Shown: positions 1-5,552 of the stretch, piece by piece
Layout: each line of letters begins with the position of its first letter
Position numbering within the stretch: the first letter of the stretch is position 1
Assembly: GCA_021828225.1 (NCBI GenBank)
Contig: JAKASH010000254.1
Coordinates: 1-5,552 of the forward strand
DNA from: Acidobacteriota bacterium
GTDB taxonomy: Bacteria > Acidobacteriota > Terriglobia > UBA7540
Reading direction: 5' to 3'
Length of the DNA: 5,552 bases
The notes under the pieces: generated by a model
Seen by the model: the letters and a program-made list of their open reading frames with translations, nothing else
Databases searched by the model: none
What the model was told of the DNA's origin: nothing
Position numbers and translations under genes: made by a program

Positions 1-696
1 AACGATAAATGCCACAACGACCAACATAAACGCCAGCAGCAACAAGACAATTGGGAAGCTCCATACGCGGGTCACAAAAACGTTCTCATACAGGTTCCCA
101 ATGGCGGCGGGAAGTCCAACCACGATACCAGCGAAAATCAGCAGAGACATGCCGTTGCCAATGCCCCGGGCGGTGATTTGTTCTCCAAGCCACATCACAA
201 AAACCGCGCCCGTGGTCAGCGTCAGAACGGTGCTCAGGGTAAAACCGAGGCCAGGGTGGTTTACAAGGGGCATATTGGCGCTGGTTTCGCGCTGCAAGGC
301 AACAGCGATACCGAATGCCTGAAATGCGCTCAGACCTACGGTCATCCAGCGCGTGTACTCCGTGATCTTTTTGCGGCCGAGTTCACCTTCTTTTTGAAGC
401 TTTTCGAGGGTGGGCGAAACCACGCCCAGCAACTGAAGAATAATGGATGCCGTGATATACGGCATGATTCCCAGAGCAAAAACCGTCAGGCGGTTCAGGC
501 TGCCACCCGAAAACATAGAAAGCAGTCCAAACAGCGTTCCGCCAAACTGGCTGAAGGCTCTTTGGAACACCTCGGAATTGATGCCCGGCGTCGGGACAAA
601 CGATCCCAAGCGGTAAACGGCGAGCATCAGCAGAGTATACAGGATGCGTTTCCGCAGATCCGGAATCTCAGTAAGACTTTTGAGACTCTCCATCAT
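1..696 (-). CDS. secY: Protein translocase subunit SecY, N-terminal half (3' end outside window)
   Basis: SecY is the channel subunit of the SecYEG translocon, which moves unfolded proteins across the inner membrane and inserts membrane proteins. The window holds 232 codons of a protein that is usually about 430-460 residues. Visible landmarks: the first membrane segment at about residues 17-36, ending in [13 protein letters not shown] (28-40); the segment with the family signature [14 protein letters not shown] (73-86); a charged cytosolic loop [12 protein letters not shown] (99-110); further hydrophobic segments at about 117-134 and 153-170; then [20 protein letters not shown] (171-190), another SecY hallmark; and a hydrophobic segment at 213-232 cut by the window edge. 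The start is ATG at 696, overlapping the rplO stop as ATGA, with GAGG (707-710) 10 nt upstream. A second ATG follows immediately and is also possible. The frame is open throughout. As the last gene of spc it is probably translationally coupled to rplO. Confidence 0.97.
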   Translation of the reverse strand, partial: MMESLKSLTEIPDLRKRILYTLLMLAVYRLGSFVPTPGINSEVFQRAFSQFGGTLFGLLSMFSGGSLNRLTVFALGIMPYITASIILQLLGVVSPTLEKLQKEGELGRKKITEYTRWMTVGLSAFQAFGIAVALQRETSANMPLVNHPGLGFTLSTVLTLTTGAVFVMWLGEQITARGIGNGMSLLIFAGIVVGLPAAIGNLYENVFVTRVWSFPIVLLLLAFMLVVVAFIV

Positions 697-1145
697 GCGG
701 AGATAACCTCGGCTTTTCCGCCAGCCTTCCGAATCTTTTCTTCAGCCGATTTGGAAAAATGGTGAGCTGCAATTTGAAGGGGAGCACTCAGTTCACCGCC
801 CCCCAGGACCTTAAGACCGTCGCGCAAACGCCTAACCAATCCACGCTGTACCAGCAGTTCCGGTGTCACTTTTTCCTTGGGGTCCAAACCCTCCAAATCC
901 CCAAGGTTTACGATGGCATATTGTTTCTTGAAGATGTTTGTAAAACCTCGCTTCGGCAGACGGCGGTGCAGCGGCATCTGGCCGCCCTCAAACCCAGGAC
1001 GCATCCTCATGCCGGATCGCGACCGCTGCCCTTTACTCCCGCGTGTCGCTGTTTTCCCGTGTCCTGAACCCATGCCTTGACCGATCCTCTTCGGGCGCTT
1101 ATGAGCGCCACTCGGAGGCCGGAGCGTTCCAATATGTAAGGCCAT
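693..1145 (-). CDS. rplO: 50S ribosomal protein L15
   Basis: L15 is a large-subunit assembly protein that threads a long basic N-terminal arm into 23S rRNA. The 150-residue product has the usual family length. The N-terminal half shows the Gly/Arg/Lys-rich extension, with [20 protein letters not shown] at residues 26-45 and [18 protein letters not shown] at 51-68. The C-terminal globular domain carries the L15 signature KVLGGGEL (112-119), then [17 protein letters not shown] (127-143). The ATG at 1145 gives the expected N-terminus. Its ribosome-binding site is weak: the 32-nt gap after rpmD has only AAGAAAGAG close to the start, and an AAAGG some 15 nt away. The stop overlaps the secY start by 4 nt (ATGA), a coupling arrangement common at this junction. 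Confidence 0.97.
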   Translation of the reverse strand: MALHIGTLRPPSGAHKRPKRIGQGMGSGHGKTATRGSKGQRSRSGMRMRPGFEGGQMPLHRRLPKRGFTNIFKKQYAIVNLGDLEGLDPKEKVTPELLVQRGLVRRLRDGLKVLGGGELSAPLQIAAHHFSKSAEEKIRKAGGKAEVISA

Positions 1146-1177
1146 AACGGCTCTTTCTTACCTTTCTTCGACTTAGT

Positions 1178-1681
1178 TTACTCTTCCGCAGATGGCTCTG
1201 GTTCCGCTGTCTTCCGCTGTCGTTTATCTTTTTCGGAGCCTGCAGAAGCTCCTTTCGCAGATTCCGAAGCCCGACCTTCTGTCACCCCAGCTCTCTTCGG
1301 TGAAGAAGCTGCTGTGCTCTCAGTCGCAGCAGTCTCCTCCCGGGGTGACACTGTTGCCGATTCCACATCCGCACTGGCCGCAGGTGTCTCCGCTGGAGCT
1401 TCTTCGCCGGCCTTTTTCGGGGTCGCCACACTCTGGAGGCGAGTTTCCACGATTCTGTATTCCGGCAAACGAAACCATGCGGGCCTTGCCGGCGGCTCGA
1501 CCAGCTCGACAAGGTGCGGCACGCTCGCAACCAGGCCGCGAATATGAGCCGTGTCAGGCCGCTCAACCACCTGGTTTAAACGTCGCAAGCCGAGGCTTTT
1601 GACCATGTCTTTCTGCCGGCGCGGGAAACCGATCCCGCTCCGTACCCACTTGATATAAACTTTCCCGGTTTTCTCTGCCAC
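1178..1681 (-). CDS. rpmD: 50S ribosomal protein L30 with long low-complexity C-terminal extension
   Basis: L30 is a small large-subunit protein that binds 23S rRNA. Residues 6-62 are a complete, ordinary bacterial L30: KVYIKWVRSGIGFPRRQK (7-24), SLGLRRLNQVVERPDT (29-44) and a C-terminal HLVELVE (56-62). The family normally ends there. This product continues to 167 residues. Residues 63-83 are a Pro/aromatic linker (PPARPAWFRLPEYRIVETRLQ). Residues 84-167 are low complexity: Ala, Glu and Ser make up about half, with scattered Lys/Arg/Pro/Thr and no Trp, Tyr, Phe or Cys, so the tail is probably disordered. The frame is open to a TAA just before rplO. The start is GTG at 1681, with a strong Shine-Dalgarno (GGGGGAGG, 1692-1699) ending 10 nt upstream; no better in-frame start is visible. 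The L30 identity is firm. The role of the tail is unknown. Confidence 0.94.
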   Translation of the reverse strand: MAEKTGKVYIKWVRSGIGFPRRQKDMVKSLGLRRLNQVVERPDTAHIRGLVASVPHLVELVEPPARPAWFRLPEYRIVETRLQSVATPKKAGEEAPAETPAASADVESATVSPREETAATESTAASSPKRAGVTEGRASESAKGASAGSEKDKRQRKTAEPEPSAEE

Positions 1682-1691
1682 GATGTTCCAG

Positions 1692-1699
1692 CCTCCCCC
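1692..1699 (-). promoter_or_regulatory. Shine-Dalgarno sequence for rpmD
   Basis: GGGGGAGG lies in the 17-nt gap after the rpsE stop; its first G is the last base of that TAG. It ends 10 nt before the GTG at 1681 and supports this non-ATG codon as the start of rpmD. Confidence 0.8.
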
Positions 1700-2196
1700 T
1701 AGATTTCTTCCACCGGCTTTCCACGCAGTGCAGCGACATCCGCGCTGCTTCGCAGGCCAAGGAGAGCCTCCATCGTGGCTTTAACGACGTTATGAGGGTT
1801 GGTCGTACCCAGTGACTTGGTCAGCACATTCTGAATCCCTGCAGCCTGAACCACCGCTCGAACAGGGCCACCAGCAATCACGCCCGTGCCCGCCGGAGCC
1901 GGCTTCAGCAGAACCCTGCCTGCTCCATAGTGGCCAACGACCACATGCGGAATCGTGGTTTCACTGATGTTGATTTTGTGCAAGGACTTCTTGGCCGATT
2001 CGATTCCCTTGCGGATTGCCATAGGCACTTCCCGCGCCTTGCCCGTGCCAAAGCCAACATAGCCATTCCCGTCGCCGACAACCACCAGGGCTGAAAAGCT
2101 GAGATTTTTCCCGCCTTTCACGACCTTGGTCACACGATTGATGGACACGACGATGTCTTTCAGTTGCAACGTACTTGGGTCAATCCCGACTGCCAA
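1699..2196 (-). CDS. rpsE: 30S ribosomal protein S5
   Basis: S5 is a small-subunit protein near the decoding site, involved in translational accuracy and mRNA unwinding; its N-terminal loop is where spectinomycin-resistance mutations fall in other bacteria. The 165 residues match the usual length. The N-terminal double-stranded RNA-binding-like domain (about 10-75) shows [20 protein letters not shown] (19-38) and [19 protein letters not shown] (40-58), the S5 signature region. The C-terminal domain shows [19 protein letters not shown] (99-117), then [20 protein letters not shown] (118-137). The start is TTG at 2196, supported by AAGGAG (2205-2210) 8 nt upstream and by alignment of the product with the family N-terminus. 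It follows rplR by 18 nt and precedes rpmD by 17 nt. Confidence 0.97.
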   Translation of the reverse strand: MAVGIDPSTLQLKDIVVSINRVTKVVKGGKNLSFSALVVVGDGNGYVGFGTGKAREVPMAIRKGIESAKKSLHKINISETTIPHVVVGHYGAGRVLLKPAPAGTGVIAGGPVRAVVQAAGIQNVLTKSLGTTNPHNVVKATMEALLGLRSSADVAALRGKPVEEI

Positions 2197-2204
2197 ATTG
2201 CGCT

Positions 2205-2210
2205 CTCCTT
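2205..2210 (-). promoter_or_regulatory. Shine-Dalgarno sequence for rpsE (TTG start)
   Basis: AAGGAG sits in the rplR-rpsE gap, 8 nt before the TTG at 2196. No ATG or GTG is as well placed, so this site decides the rare TTG start of S5. Confidence 0.8.
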
Positions 2211-2214
2211 CGCG

Positions 2215-2583
2215 TTAAAACGTCAGGCCGTTCTTCCTTGCCTCATCGGCCAGAGCCTTTACGCGCCCGTGATAGGTATAACCCCCGCGATCAAAAACGA
2301 CCCGAGAAATTCCTGCAGCTTTAGCGCGTTCCGCCAGCGCTTTTCCAACCACCTTTGCCGCCGCGATATTACCTCCGCTCTTGAGCGTCTTGCGGATTTC
2401 TGCGTCACAAGAGGAGGCGGATACCAACGTACAACCCCGAACGTCGTCAACGACCTGAGCATAGATGTGCTTCAGAGATCGAAACACGTTCAGCCTCGGC
2501 GCAGACACGATACCGCGTATCCGGCGGCGGGTTCGCTGGTGAATTCTTTGGCGGCGAAAGTTCTTCGAAACTTGCGTCAACAT
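2215..2583 (-). CDS. rplR: 50S ribosomal protein L18
   Basis: L18 binds 5S rRNA together with L5 and helps dock it into the central protuberance of the large subunit. The 122-residue length is typical. The basic, Arg-rich N-terminus ([16 protein letters not shown], 9-24) is followed by the family core [20 protein letters not shown] (28-47). The C-terminal part shows [20 protein letters not shown] (79-98), [20 protein letters not shown] (99-118) and a final GLTF. The start is ATG at 2583, with GGAAGG about 13 nt upstream, a slightly long spacing. It lies 25 nt after the rplF stop and 18 nt before rpsE. Confidence 0.97.
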   Translation of the reverse strand: MLTQVSKNFRRQRIHQRTRRRIRGIVSAPRLNVFRSLKHIYAQVVDDVRGCTLVSASSCDAEIRKTLKSGGNIAAAKVVGKALAERAKAAGISRVVFDRGGYTYHGRVKALADEARKNGLTF

Positions 2584-2608
2584 GCCGTCTGCTTTTCCTT
2601 CCTGAAGC

Positions 2609-3154
2609 CTAGGCCTTGGCTGCCCCTGCAGCCGCCTTGCCCACCTTCTTCTTCAGCCTCTCGCCTGTATACCGGATCCCTTTGTTCTTATAAGGATCAG
2701 GAGGCCGCAGGCTGCGGATCTTGGCCGCAGTCTGGCCCACCAGGCACACATCAACTCCCTTGATAACCAAGTGTGTCTGTTTCTCGACACCGATCGAAAT
2801 CCCTTCCGGTATCGGGAACTCGATCGGATGCGAGTAACCGAGAGCGAGAACCAATGACTTCCCCTTGACCTCAGCGCGGTAACCGATCCCGATGATATCC
2901 AGATGTTTTTCAAAGCCTCTGCTCACACCCTCGATGGCATTTGCAACTTCGGCCCGGACCAATCCTCGCAGTGCTACTTGCTCTTCGTTCTCCATCTGGG
3001 CCAGAAATGTCCCGTTCTGTTTTTCAAGACGAATTCCACGGGGAAGAGGAACCTGGATACTTCCCTTTGGCCCCTTGACAGTTACGGCTGACACTTCCGC
3101 ATGAACCGTCACACCGGATGGAACCGCGATCGGCTTTCGACCAATTCTTGACAT
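2609..3154 (-). CDS. rplF: 50S ribosomal protein L6
   Basis: L6 lies near the factor-binding site of the large subunit and contacts the sarcin-ricin region of 23S rRNA. The 181 residues fit the family (about 175-180). The opening [15 protein letters not shown] is canonical. The two tandem L6 domains cover about 11-82 and 90-165. The second ends with the L6 signature [19 protein letters not shown] (152-170), followed by a short Ala/Lys tail. [20 protein letters not shown] (85-104), then [15 protein letters not shown] (105-119), is also characteristic. The start is ATG at 3154. Upstream is a moderate AAGG about 9 nt away, preceded by a small GC hairpin (3168-3182) that fills much of the 28-nt gap after rpsH. 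Confidence 0.97.
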   Translation of the reverse strand: MSRIGRKPIAVPSGVTVHAEVSAVTVKGPKGSIQVPLPRGIRLEKQNGTFLAQMENEEQVALRGLVRAEVANAIEGVSRGFEKHLDIIGIGYRAEVKGKSLVLALGYSHPIEFPIPEGISIGVEKQTHLVIKGVDVCLVGQTAAKIRSLRPPDPYKNKGIRYTGERLKKKVGKAAAGAAKA

Positions 3155-3167
3155 AACACTCAGCCTT

Positions 3168-3182
3168 GCCCGAAGCTCGGGC
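3168..3182 (-). other. Small hairpin in the rpsH-rplF gap
   Basis: The transcript reads GCCCGAGCTTCGGGC here: a perfect 6-bp stem (GCCCGA/TCGGGC) with a 3-nt loop, starting directly after the rpsH stop and ending 13 nt before the rplF ATG. No U-run follows, so an intrinsic terminator is unlikely. It could modulate rplF translation or protect mRNA ends. The structure is visible; any function is inference. Confidence 0.45.
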
Positions 3183-3584
3183 CTACTCCACGTTACAGAG
3201 AATTTCTCCGCCCACCTTTGCCCGACGGGCTGCTTTGCCCGTCATAACACCCTGGGGCGTCGTCAGGATGTTCACACCCAAACCACCGAGAACCCTCGGC
3301 ACCTCTCCGGCCCCAACATAGACGCGCCGGCCGGGTTTGGAAACCCGATCAAGCCTCGAAATCACGCCAGTGCCGTCTGTCGCGTAACGAAGGAAGACTC
3401 GCAAGGTCTGCTTCTTTTTTTCGTCCGAGACCTTATAGTTGCTGATGTAGCCTTCTTCCTTCAGAACGCGGGCAATTTCGACCTTCAATTTTGAGGATGG
3501 TATATCGACGCGCTGATGCCGCGCGCGATGCCCGTTACGAATTCGCGTCAGCATATCAGCGACCGGATCTGAAACTACAGCCAT
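3183..3584 (-). CDS. rpsH: 30S ribosomal protein S8
   Basis: S8 is a primary 16S rRNA-binding protein (helix 21) needed for central-domain assembly; in Escherichia coli it also represses the spc operon. The 133-residue length is typical. The N-terminal domain opens MAVVSDPVADMLTRIRNGHR and carries VDIPSSKLKVEIARVLKEEG (26-45). The C-terminal domain shows RRVYVGAGEVPRVLGGLG (86-103) and the S8 signature GVNILTTPQGVMTGKAARRA (103-122), ending VGGEILCNVE. The usual STS core of the rRNA-binding loop reads TTP here; a proline at the third position also occurs in other bacteria. The terminal CNVE differs from the common CYVW or CYVA. The start is ATG at 3584, with GGGAG about 4 nt upstream. The 63-nt gap before it is the longest in the window and holds a 7-bp hairpin. 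Confidence 0.97.
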   Translation of the reverse strand: MAVVSDPVADMLTRIRNGHRARHQRVDIPSSKLKVEIARVLKEEGYISNYKVSDEKKKQTLRVFLRYATDGTGVISRLDRVSKPGRRVYVGAGEVPRVLGGLGVNILTTPQGVMTGKAARRAKVGGEILCNVE

Positions 3585-3608
3585 ATAGCTCCCGATTTAC
3601 AAGACTCG

Positions 3609-3635
3609 TCGCAGCTTCGATTGTTTCTGCTGCGA
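3609..3635 (-). other. Hairpin in the rpsN-rpsH gap, upstream of rpsH
   Basis: On the transcript strand TCGCAGC (3635-3629) pairs perfectly with GCTGCGA (3615-3609), a 7-bp stem with a 13-nt A-rich loop. It occupies the middle of the 63-nt gap, 12 nt after the rpsN stop and 24 nt before the rpsH start. No U-tract follows, so it is not a typical terminator. Its place just before the gene of a known autoregulator is suggestive, but I did not recognise a match to the S8-binding core of helix 21. Confidence 0.45.
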
Positions 3636-3647
3636 TCGTTTACCCAC

Positions 3648-3833
3648 TTACCAACTTGACTTCACCACGCCCGGAATATCCCCCTGCAGCGCGAGCTTGC
3701 GGAAGCATAACCGGCACATCTCGAATTTTCGGAGATAGCCTCGCGGCCTGCCGCAAATGCGGCACCGATTTCTGTGGCGAATTTTATATTTCGGCTTTCG
3801 AACTAGCTTTGCCATCTGGCATGAACGAGCCAC
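3648..3833 (-). CDS. rpsN: 30S ribosomal protein S14, zinc-binding (type Z)
   Basis: S14 is a small-subunit protein of the 30S head. This is the short zinc form (C+ type), with C24-x2-C27 and C40-x2-C43 as the metal-binding pairs, and the family core [20 protein letters not shown] (24-43). It ends [13 protein letters not shown], the canonical C-terminus. I place the start at the GTG at 3833. It gives 61 residues, the standard type Z length, with the first cysteine at position 24 as expected. It lies 8 nt after a perfect AGGAGG (3842-3847) within the rplE tail. The in-frame ATG at 3815 would give only 55 residues and lose the conserved N-terminus. An ATG at 3822 is out of frame. The gap to the rplE stop is only 4 nt, so translation is probably coupled. 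Confidence 0.95.
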   Translation of the reverse strand: MARSCQMAKLVRKPKYKIRHRNRCRICGRPRGYLRKFEMCRLCFRKLALQGDIPGVVKSSW

Positions 3834-3837
3834 TTGT

Positions 3838-4434
3838 TTATCCTCCTGCCTGCTCACTCGATTCTTCTTGAACACCGTGCCGCCGCTGAACCTCGGAGCG
3901 GAACGGCATTCCGAGATGCCGCAAAAGCGCCAGCGCTTCCGCGTCGCTTCGGGCATCGGTCACGATCGAGATATTCATACCCTTGACTTTTTCGATCTTT
4001 CCGTACTCCACTTCAGGGAATACAAGTTGATCACGGAGTCCCAGGGTATAGCTTCCCCGACCGTCAAACGATTTTGTCGAAAGGCCGCGAAAGTCACGAA
4101 CCCGTGGCAGCGCAACATTAACGAGCCGGTCAAAGAACTCGTACATCCGGTCGCCCCGCAACGTCACCATTGCCCCAATCGGGGATTTCTGTCGCAACTT
4201 GAAATTCGCGATCGATTTCCTGGCCCGCGTCACCACCGGCTTCTGCCCGGACACCTGGCCGAGCTCGCGTGTGGCAGCATCAAGCACTTTGACATTTTGG
4301 GTGGCCTCACCCAGCCCCATATTCACAACAATCTTGCGCAATCGCGGCACCGCCATGCGGTTCGGGTATTTGAACTCTTCAACCAGGGCCGGAAGCACTT
4401 CCGATTGGTATTTTTCTTTTAGTCGCGTCCCCAT
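3838..4434 (-). CDS. rplE: 50S ribosomal protein L5, with short C-terminal tail
   Basis: L5 binds 5S rRNA in the central protuberance and contacts the P-site tRNA. Family landmarks: the opening [20 protein letters not shown] (4-23); the signature [11 protein letters not shown] (34-44); then [20 protein letters not shown] (62-81), [20 protein letters not shown] (93-112) and the C-terminal region ending [10 protein letters not shown] (170-179). Bacterial L5 is usually about 179 residues and ends near this PFR. Here 19 more follow ([19 protein letters not shown]), a hydrophilic tail not expected in the family. The start is ATG at 4434, with GAGGAAG (4446-4452) 11 nt upstream. It is 23 nt after rplX and 4 nt before rpsN. 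The E. coli S8 operator lies around this start; here the leader is purine-rich and I see no comparable helix. Confidence 0.97.
   Translation of the reverse strand: MGTRLKEKYQSEVLPALVEEFKYPNRMAVPRLRKIVVNMGLGEATQNVKVLDAATRELGQVSGQKPVVTRARKSIANFKLRQKSPIGAMVTLRGDRMYEFFDRLVNVALPRVRDFRGLSTKSFDGRGSYTLGLRDQLVFPEVEYGKIEKVKGMNISIVTDARSDAEALALLRHLGMPFRSEVQRRHGVQEESSEQAGG
3842..3847 (-). promoter_or_regulatory. Shine-Dalgarno sequence for rpsN inside the rplE 3' end
   Basis: A perfect AGGAGG is formed by the last two glycine codons of rplE (GCA GGA GGA TAA). It ends 8 nt before the GTG at 3833, the spacing expected for a strong site, and decides the rpsN start in favour of GTG over the downstream ATG at 3815. 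Confidence 0.85.
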
Positions 4435-4457
4435 GGTTCTCTAATCTTCCTCAGTCT

Positions 4458-4793
4458 TTAACTCTCAAGCACCTTCCCGCACTTGGTGCACTGACGTACC
4501 TTTTTGCCCTTCTCCCCTCCCGCCATGCGTTGATGGCGGACACGCGTGGGACCACACTCACTGCATACAAGGGCCACGTTCGACACGTGAATAGGGCCTT
4601 CCTTCTCCAGAATCCCGCCTCGAATCTGCTTGGCAGGATTCGGCCGCGTGTGGCGCTTAATCATGTTGACGTGCTCCACAAAGACCTGGCGCTTTTGCGG
4701 CAGCACGCTCAGCACGCGTCCCTTCTTGCCTTTATCGCGTCCGGCAACAACCTGAACTTCATCGTTTTTCCGGATATCCAGCGCCGTTCCCAT
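4458..4793 (-). CDS. rplX: 50S ribosomal protein L24
   Basis: L24 is an early assembly initiator that binds the 5' domain of 23S rRNA near the exit tunnel. The N-terminal KOW fold shows [20 protein letters not shown] (7-26), followed by [20 protein letters not shown] (42-61) and [14 protein letters not shown] (64-77). Two cysteine pairs, C77-x2-C80 and C102-x2-C105, form a possible zinc-ribbon-like element seen in many bacterial L24 proteins. The start is chosen at the ATG at 4793, 7 nt after GGAGG (4801-4805), giving 111 residues. A GTG directly before it (4796) would add one residue but sits only 4 nt from the Shine-Dalgarno. With the ATG start the rplN stop and this start share one base (TGATG). 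Confidence 0.96.
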   Translation of the reverse strand: MGTALDIRKNDEVQVVAGRDKGKKGRVLSVLPQKRQVFVEHVNMIKRHTRPNPAKQIRGGILEKEGPIHVSNVALVCSECGPTRVRHQRMAGGEKGKKVRQCTKCGKVLES

Positions 4794-5161
4794 CACAGCA
4801 CCTCCGGAGCGAGTGAAACGATTTTCAGGAACTTTTTCTCTCTAAGCTCGCGCGCTACGGGACCGAAGACGCGCGTCCCGACAGGCTCGCCCGCATCATT
4901 GATCAGCACAGCGGCATTTTCGTCAAACCGGATGTAGCTGCCATCCCGGCGCCGCTGCTCCTTCCGCATTCGGACGATGACCGCCTTCACGACCTTGCCC
5001 TTGGGAACAGGACTCTCAGGCGCAGCCTCTTTCACCGCCGCCGTTATCACATCGCCCAACCCGGCCTGCAAGCCCACGCTTCCTCCCAGAGGCAGAATAC
5101 AGGAAAGCTTCCGGGCGCCGGAATTGTCAGCCACTTGCAAAATCGTACGCATTCCAATCAT
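4793..5161 (-). CDS. rplN: 50S ribosomal protein L14
   Basis: L14 is a conserved beta-barrel protein of the large subunit that binds 23S rRNA and forms part of an inter-subunit bridge; it is also the docking site of the silencing factor RsfS. The 122 residues equal the standard length. Visible motifs: [13 protein letters not shown] (9-21) near the N-terminus; [20 protein letters not shown] (54-73); [16 protein letters not shown] (74-89), part of the L14 signature; and the C-terminal [20 protein letters not shown] (95-114) and VSLAPEVL. The start is ATG at 5161, overlapping the rpsQ stop as ATGA, with GGAGG (5169-5173) 7 nt upstream. This is conventionally the first gene of the spc operon, but here no gap or promoter separates it from rpsQ. 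Confidence 0.98.
   Translation of the reverse strand: MIGMRTILQVADNSGARKLSCILPLGGSVGLQAGLGDVITAAVKEAAPESPVPKGKVVKAVIVRMRKEQRRRDGSYIRFDENAAVLINDAGEPVGTRVFGPVARELREKKFLKIVSLAPEVL
4801..4805 (-). promoter_or_regulatory. Shine-Dalgarno sequence for rplX, inside rplN
   Basis: GGAGG lies within the last codons of rplN, 7 nt before the ATG at 4793 and 4 nt before the alternative GTG at 4796. Spacing favours the ATG. Confidence 0.7.
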
Positions 5162-5442
5162 GCGCTTTCCTCCAACCCGGGACCAACCTGAACAGCCTTG
5201 GAAATAACCTGCACCACCCGCCAGCGCTTCCGCCGGCTGAGAGGGCGCGTTTCCTCAATGCGCACCATATCGCCAAGCTGGCACACACCGCTCTCGTCGT
5301 GCACCAGGAATCTCTTCGATTTTCTGGTAACCTTTTTGTACAGAGGATGCATGATCCTTCGATCCACTGTCACCACGATGGTCTTCTGCATTTTGTTGCT
5401 GCTGACCACCCCGATCTTTTGCTGTCGCCTCTTTTTCAGCAT
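5158..5442 (-). CDS. rpsQ: 30S ribosomal protein S17
   Basis: S17 is a primary 16S rRNA-binding OB-fold protein of the small-subunit body. The sequence shows [20 protein letters not shown] (6-25), the region [20 protein letters not shown] (32-51), and the S17 signature [20 protein letters not shown] (57-76). At 94 residues it is slightly longer than many homologues (about 80-90), owing to a C-terminal [14 protein letters not shown]. The start is set at the ATG at 5442, 9 nt after an AAAGG. The adjacent GTG at 5445 would add one residue, and an in-frame TAA lies just upstream, so the start is confined to these two codons. It ends in a 4-nt overlap with rplN and follows rpmC after 43 nt. Confidence 0.97.
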   Translation of the reverse strand: MLKKRRQQKIGVVSSNKMQKTIVVTVDRRIMHPLYKKVTRKSKRFLVHDESGVCQLGDMVRIEETRPLSRRKRWRVVQVISKAVQVGPGLEESA

Positions 5443-5485
5443 CACCGATTGCCTTTATCTCCATGCCCGTGCGGGCCGCCTGACC

Positions 5486-5552
5486 TCAAACTTCCTTCTG
5501 AGCGCTCAACTTCAAGGTGCGTTCCAGCTGTACCGTTCGCACCCGGGCAATT
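5486..5552 (-). CDS. rpmC: 50S ribosomal protein L29, C-terminal end (5' part outside window)
   Basis: Only the last 21 residues are present, reading IARVRTVQLERTLKLSAQKE followed by V and a TGA stop at 5486-5488. The IARVRT motif, at the start of the C-terminal helix, matches the usual end of L29 (IARVLTVLRE-like), and the position directly upstream of rpsQ is where rpmC is found at the end of the S10 operon. L29 sits next to the peptide exit tunnel and helps dock trigger factor and SRP. The fragment is short, so identity rests on this motif plus synteny. Confidence 0.87.
   Translation of the reverse strand, partial: IARVRTVQLERTLKLSAQKEV

Noticed and set aside
101..765. Plus-strand open frames across the secY region
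   Set aside because: They run antisense to a clear SecY reading frame with strong family motifs; their translations resemble no family I know.
1192..1602. Plus-strand 136-residue open frame opposite the rpmD extension
   Set aside because: The extension is biased in composition, which keeps several frames open. The minus frame continues directly from a real L30, and the plus-strand product is Ser/Pro/Leu-rich without recognisable motifs.
3103..3111. Variant S8 signature (TTP in place of STS) as a possible rRNA-binding defect
   Set aside because: This coordinate range approximates the motif's position in the 3' third of rpsH and may be offset; a proline at the third position is known in S8 of other bacteria, so it is not a sign of lost function.
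3648..3956. A 102-residue version of S14 starting upstream inside rplE
   Set aside because: The extra N-terminus is an out-of-frame reading of the L5 3' end. The GTG at 3833, with its Shine-Dalgarno, gives the standard 61-residue protein.
5255..5464. Minus-strand frame beginning [11 protein letters not shown] upstream of rpsQ
   Set aside because: It is a different frame across the S17 gene, with no family similarity, although its ATG is followed by a purine-rich stretch.
5465..5476. GC palindrome (GCCCGCACGGGC on the transcript) in the rpmC-rpsQ gap
   Set aside because: The stem is only 4 bp with a tetraloop, or 5 bp with a 2-nt loop, and no U-run follows. It is too weak to call a terminator or boundary between the S10 and spc operons.

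Overview
The whole window is one minus-strand stretch of a bacterial ribosomal-protein cluster: the end of the S10 operon (rpmC, rpsQ) running into the spc operon (rplN, rplX, rplE, rpsN, rpsH, rplF, rplR, rpsE, rpmD, rplO, secY). Transcription runs from high to low coordinates. The window cuts off rpmC at its 5' side (only the last 21 codons are present) and secY at its 3' side (the first 232 codons are present). Eleven complete genes lie between them.

Layout, in transcription order: rpmC 5552-5486 (partial), rpsQ 5442-5158, rplN 5161-4793, rplX 4793-4458, rplE 4434-3838, rpsN (short zinc-binding type) 3833-3648, rpsH 3584-3183, rplF 3154-2609, rplR 2583-2215, rpsE 2196-1699, rpmD 1681-1178 (with a long C-terminal extension), rplO 1145-693, secY 696-1 (partial). 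Gene order is the standard bacterial one, with nothing inserted or missing. Intergenic gaps are 4 to 63 nt, and three junctions overlap (rpsQ/rplN, rplN/rplX, rplO/secY). I see no terminator or convincing promoter inside, so this looks like one co-transcribed unit. No stretch above 300 bases lacks a gene.

The products belong to the two ribosomal subunits (large: L29, L14, L24, L5, L6, L18, L30, L15; small: S17, S14, S8, S5), plus the SecY translocon channel that receives nascent chains at the membrane.

Organism: a bacterium of moderate-to-high GC. The zinc-type S14, the S5 and L18 sequence style and the standard operon order would fit Acidobacteriota or a related soil or aquatic phylum. This is an impression from protein style, not a demonstrated placement.

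The departures from routine are: (1) an L30 of 167 residues, where the family is about 60, with an Ala/Glu/Ser-rich low-complexity tail; (2) an L5 with an extra tail of about 19 residues whose last codons form the Shine-Dalgarno sequence of rpsN; (3) several non-ATG starts (GTG for rpsN and rpmD, TTG for rpsE), supported by well-placed Shine-Dalgarno sequences; (4) two small intergenic hairpins flanking rpsH, with no recognisable S8 operator at the usual place before rplE. I do not see a previously undescribed system; this is a core housekeeping locus.
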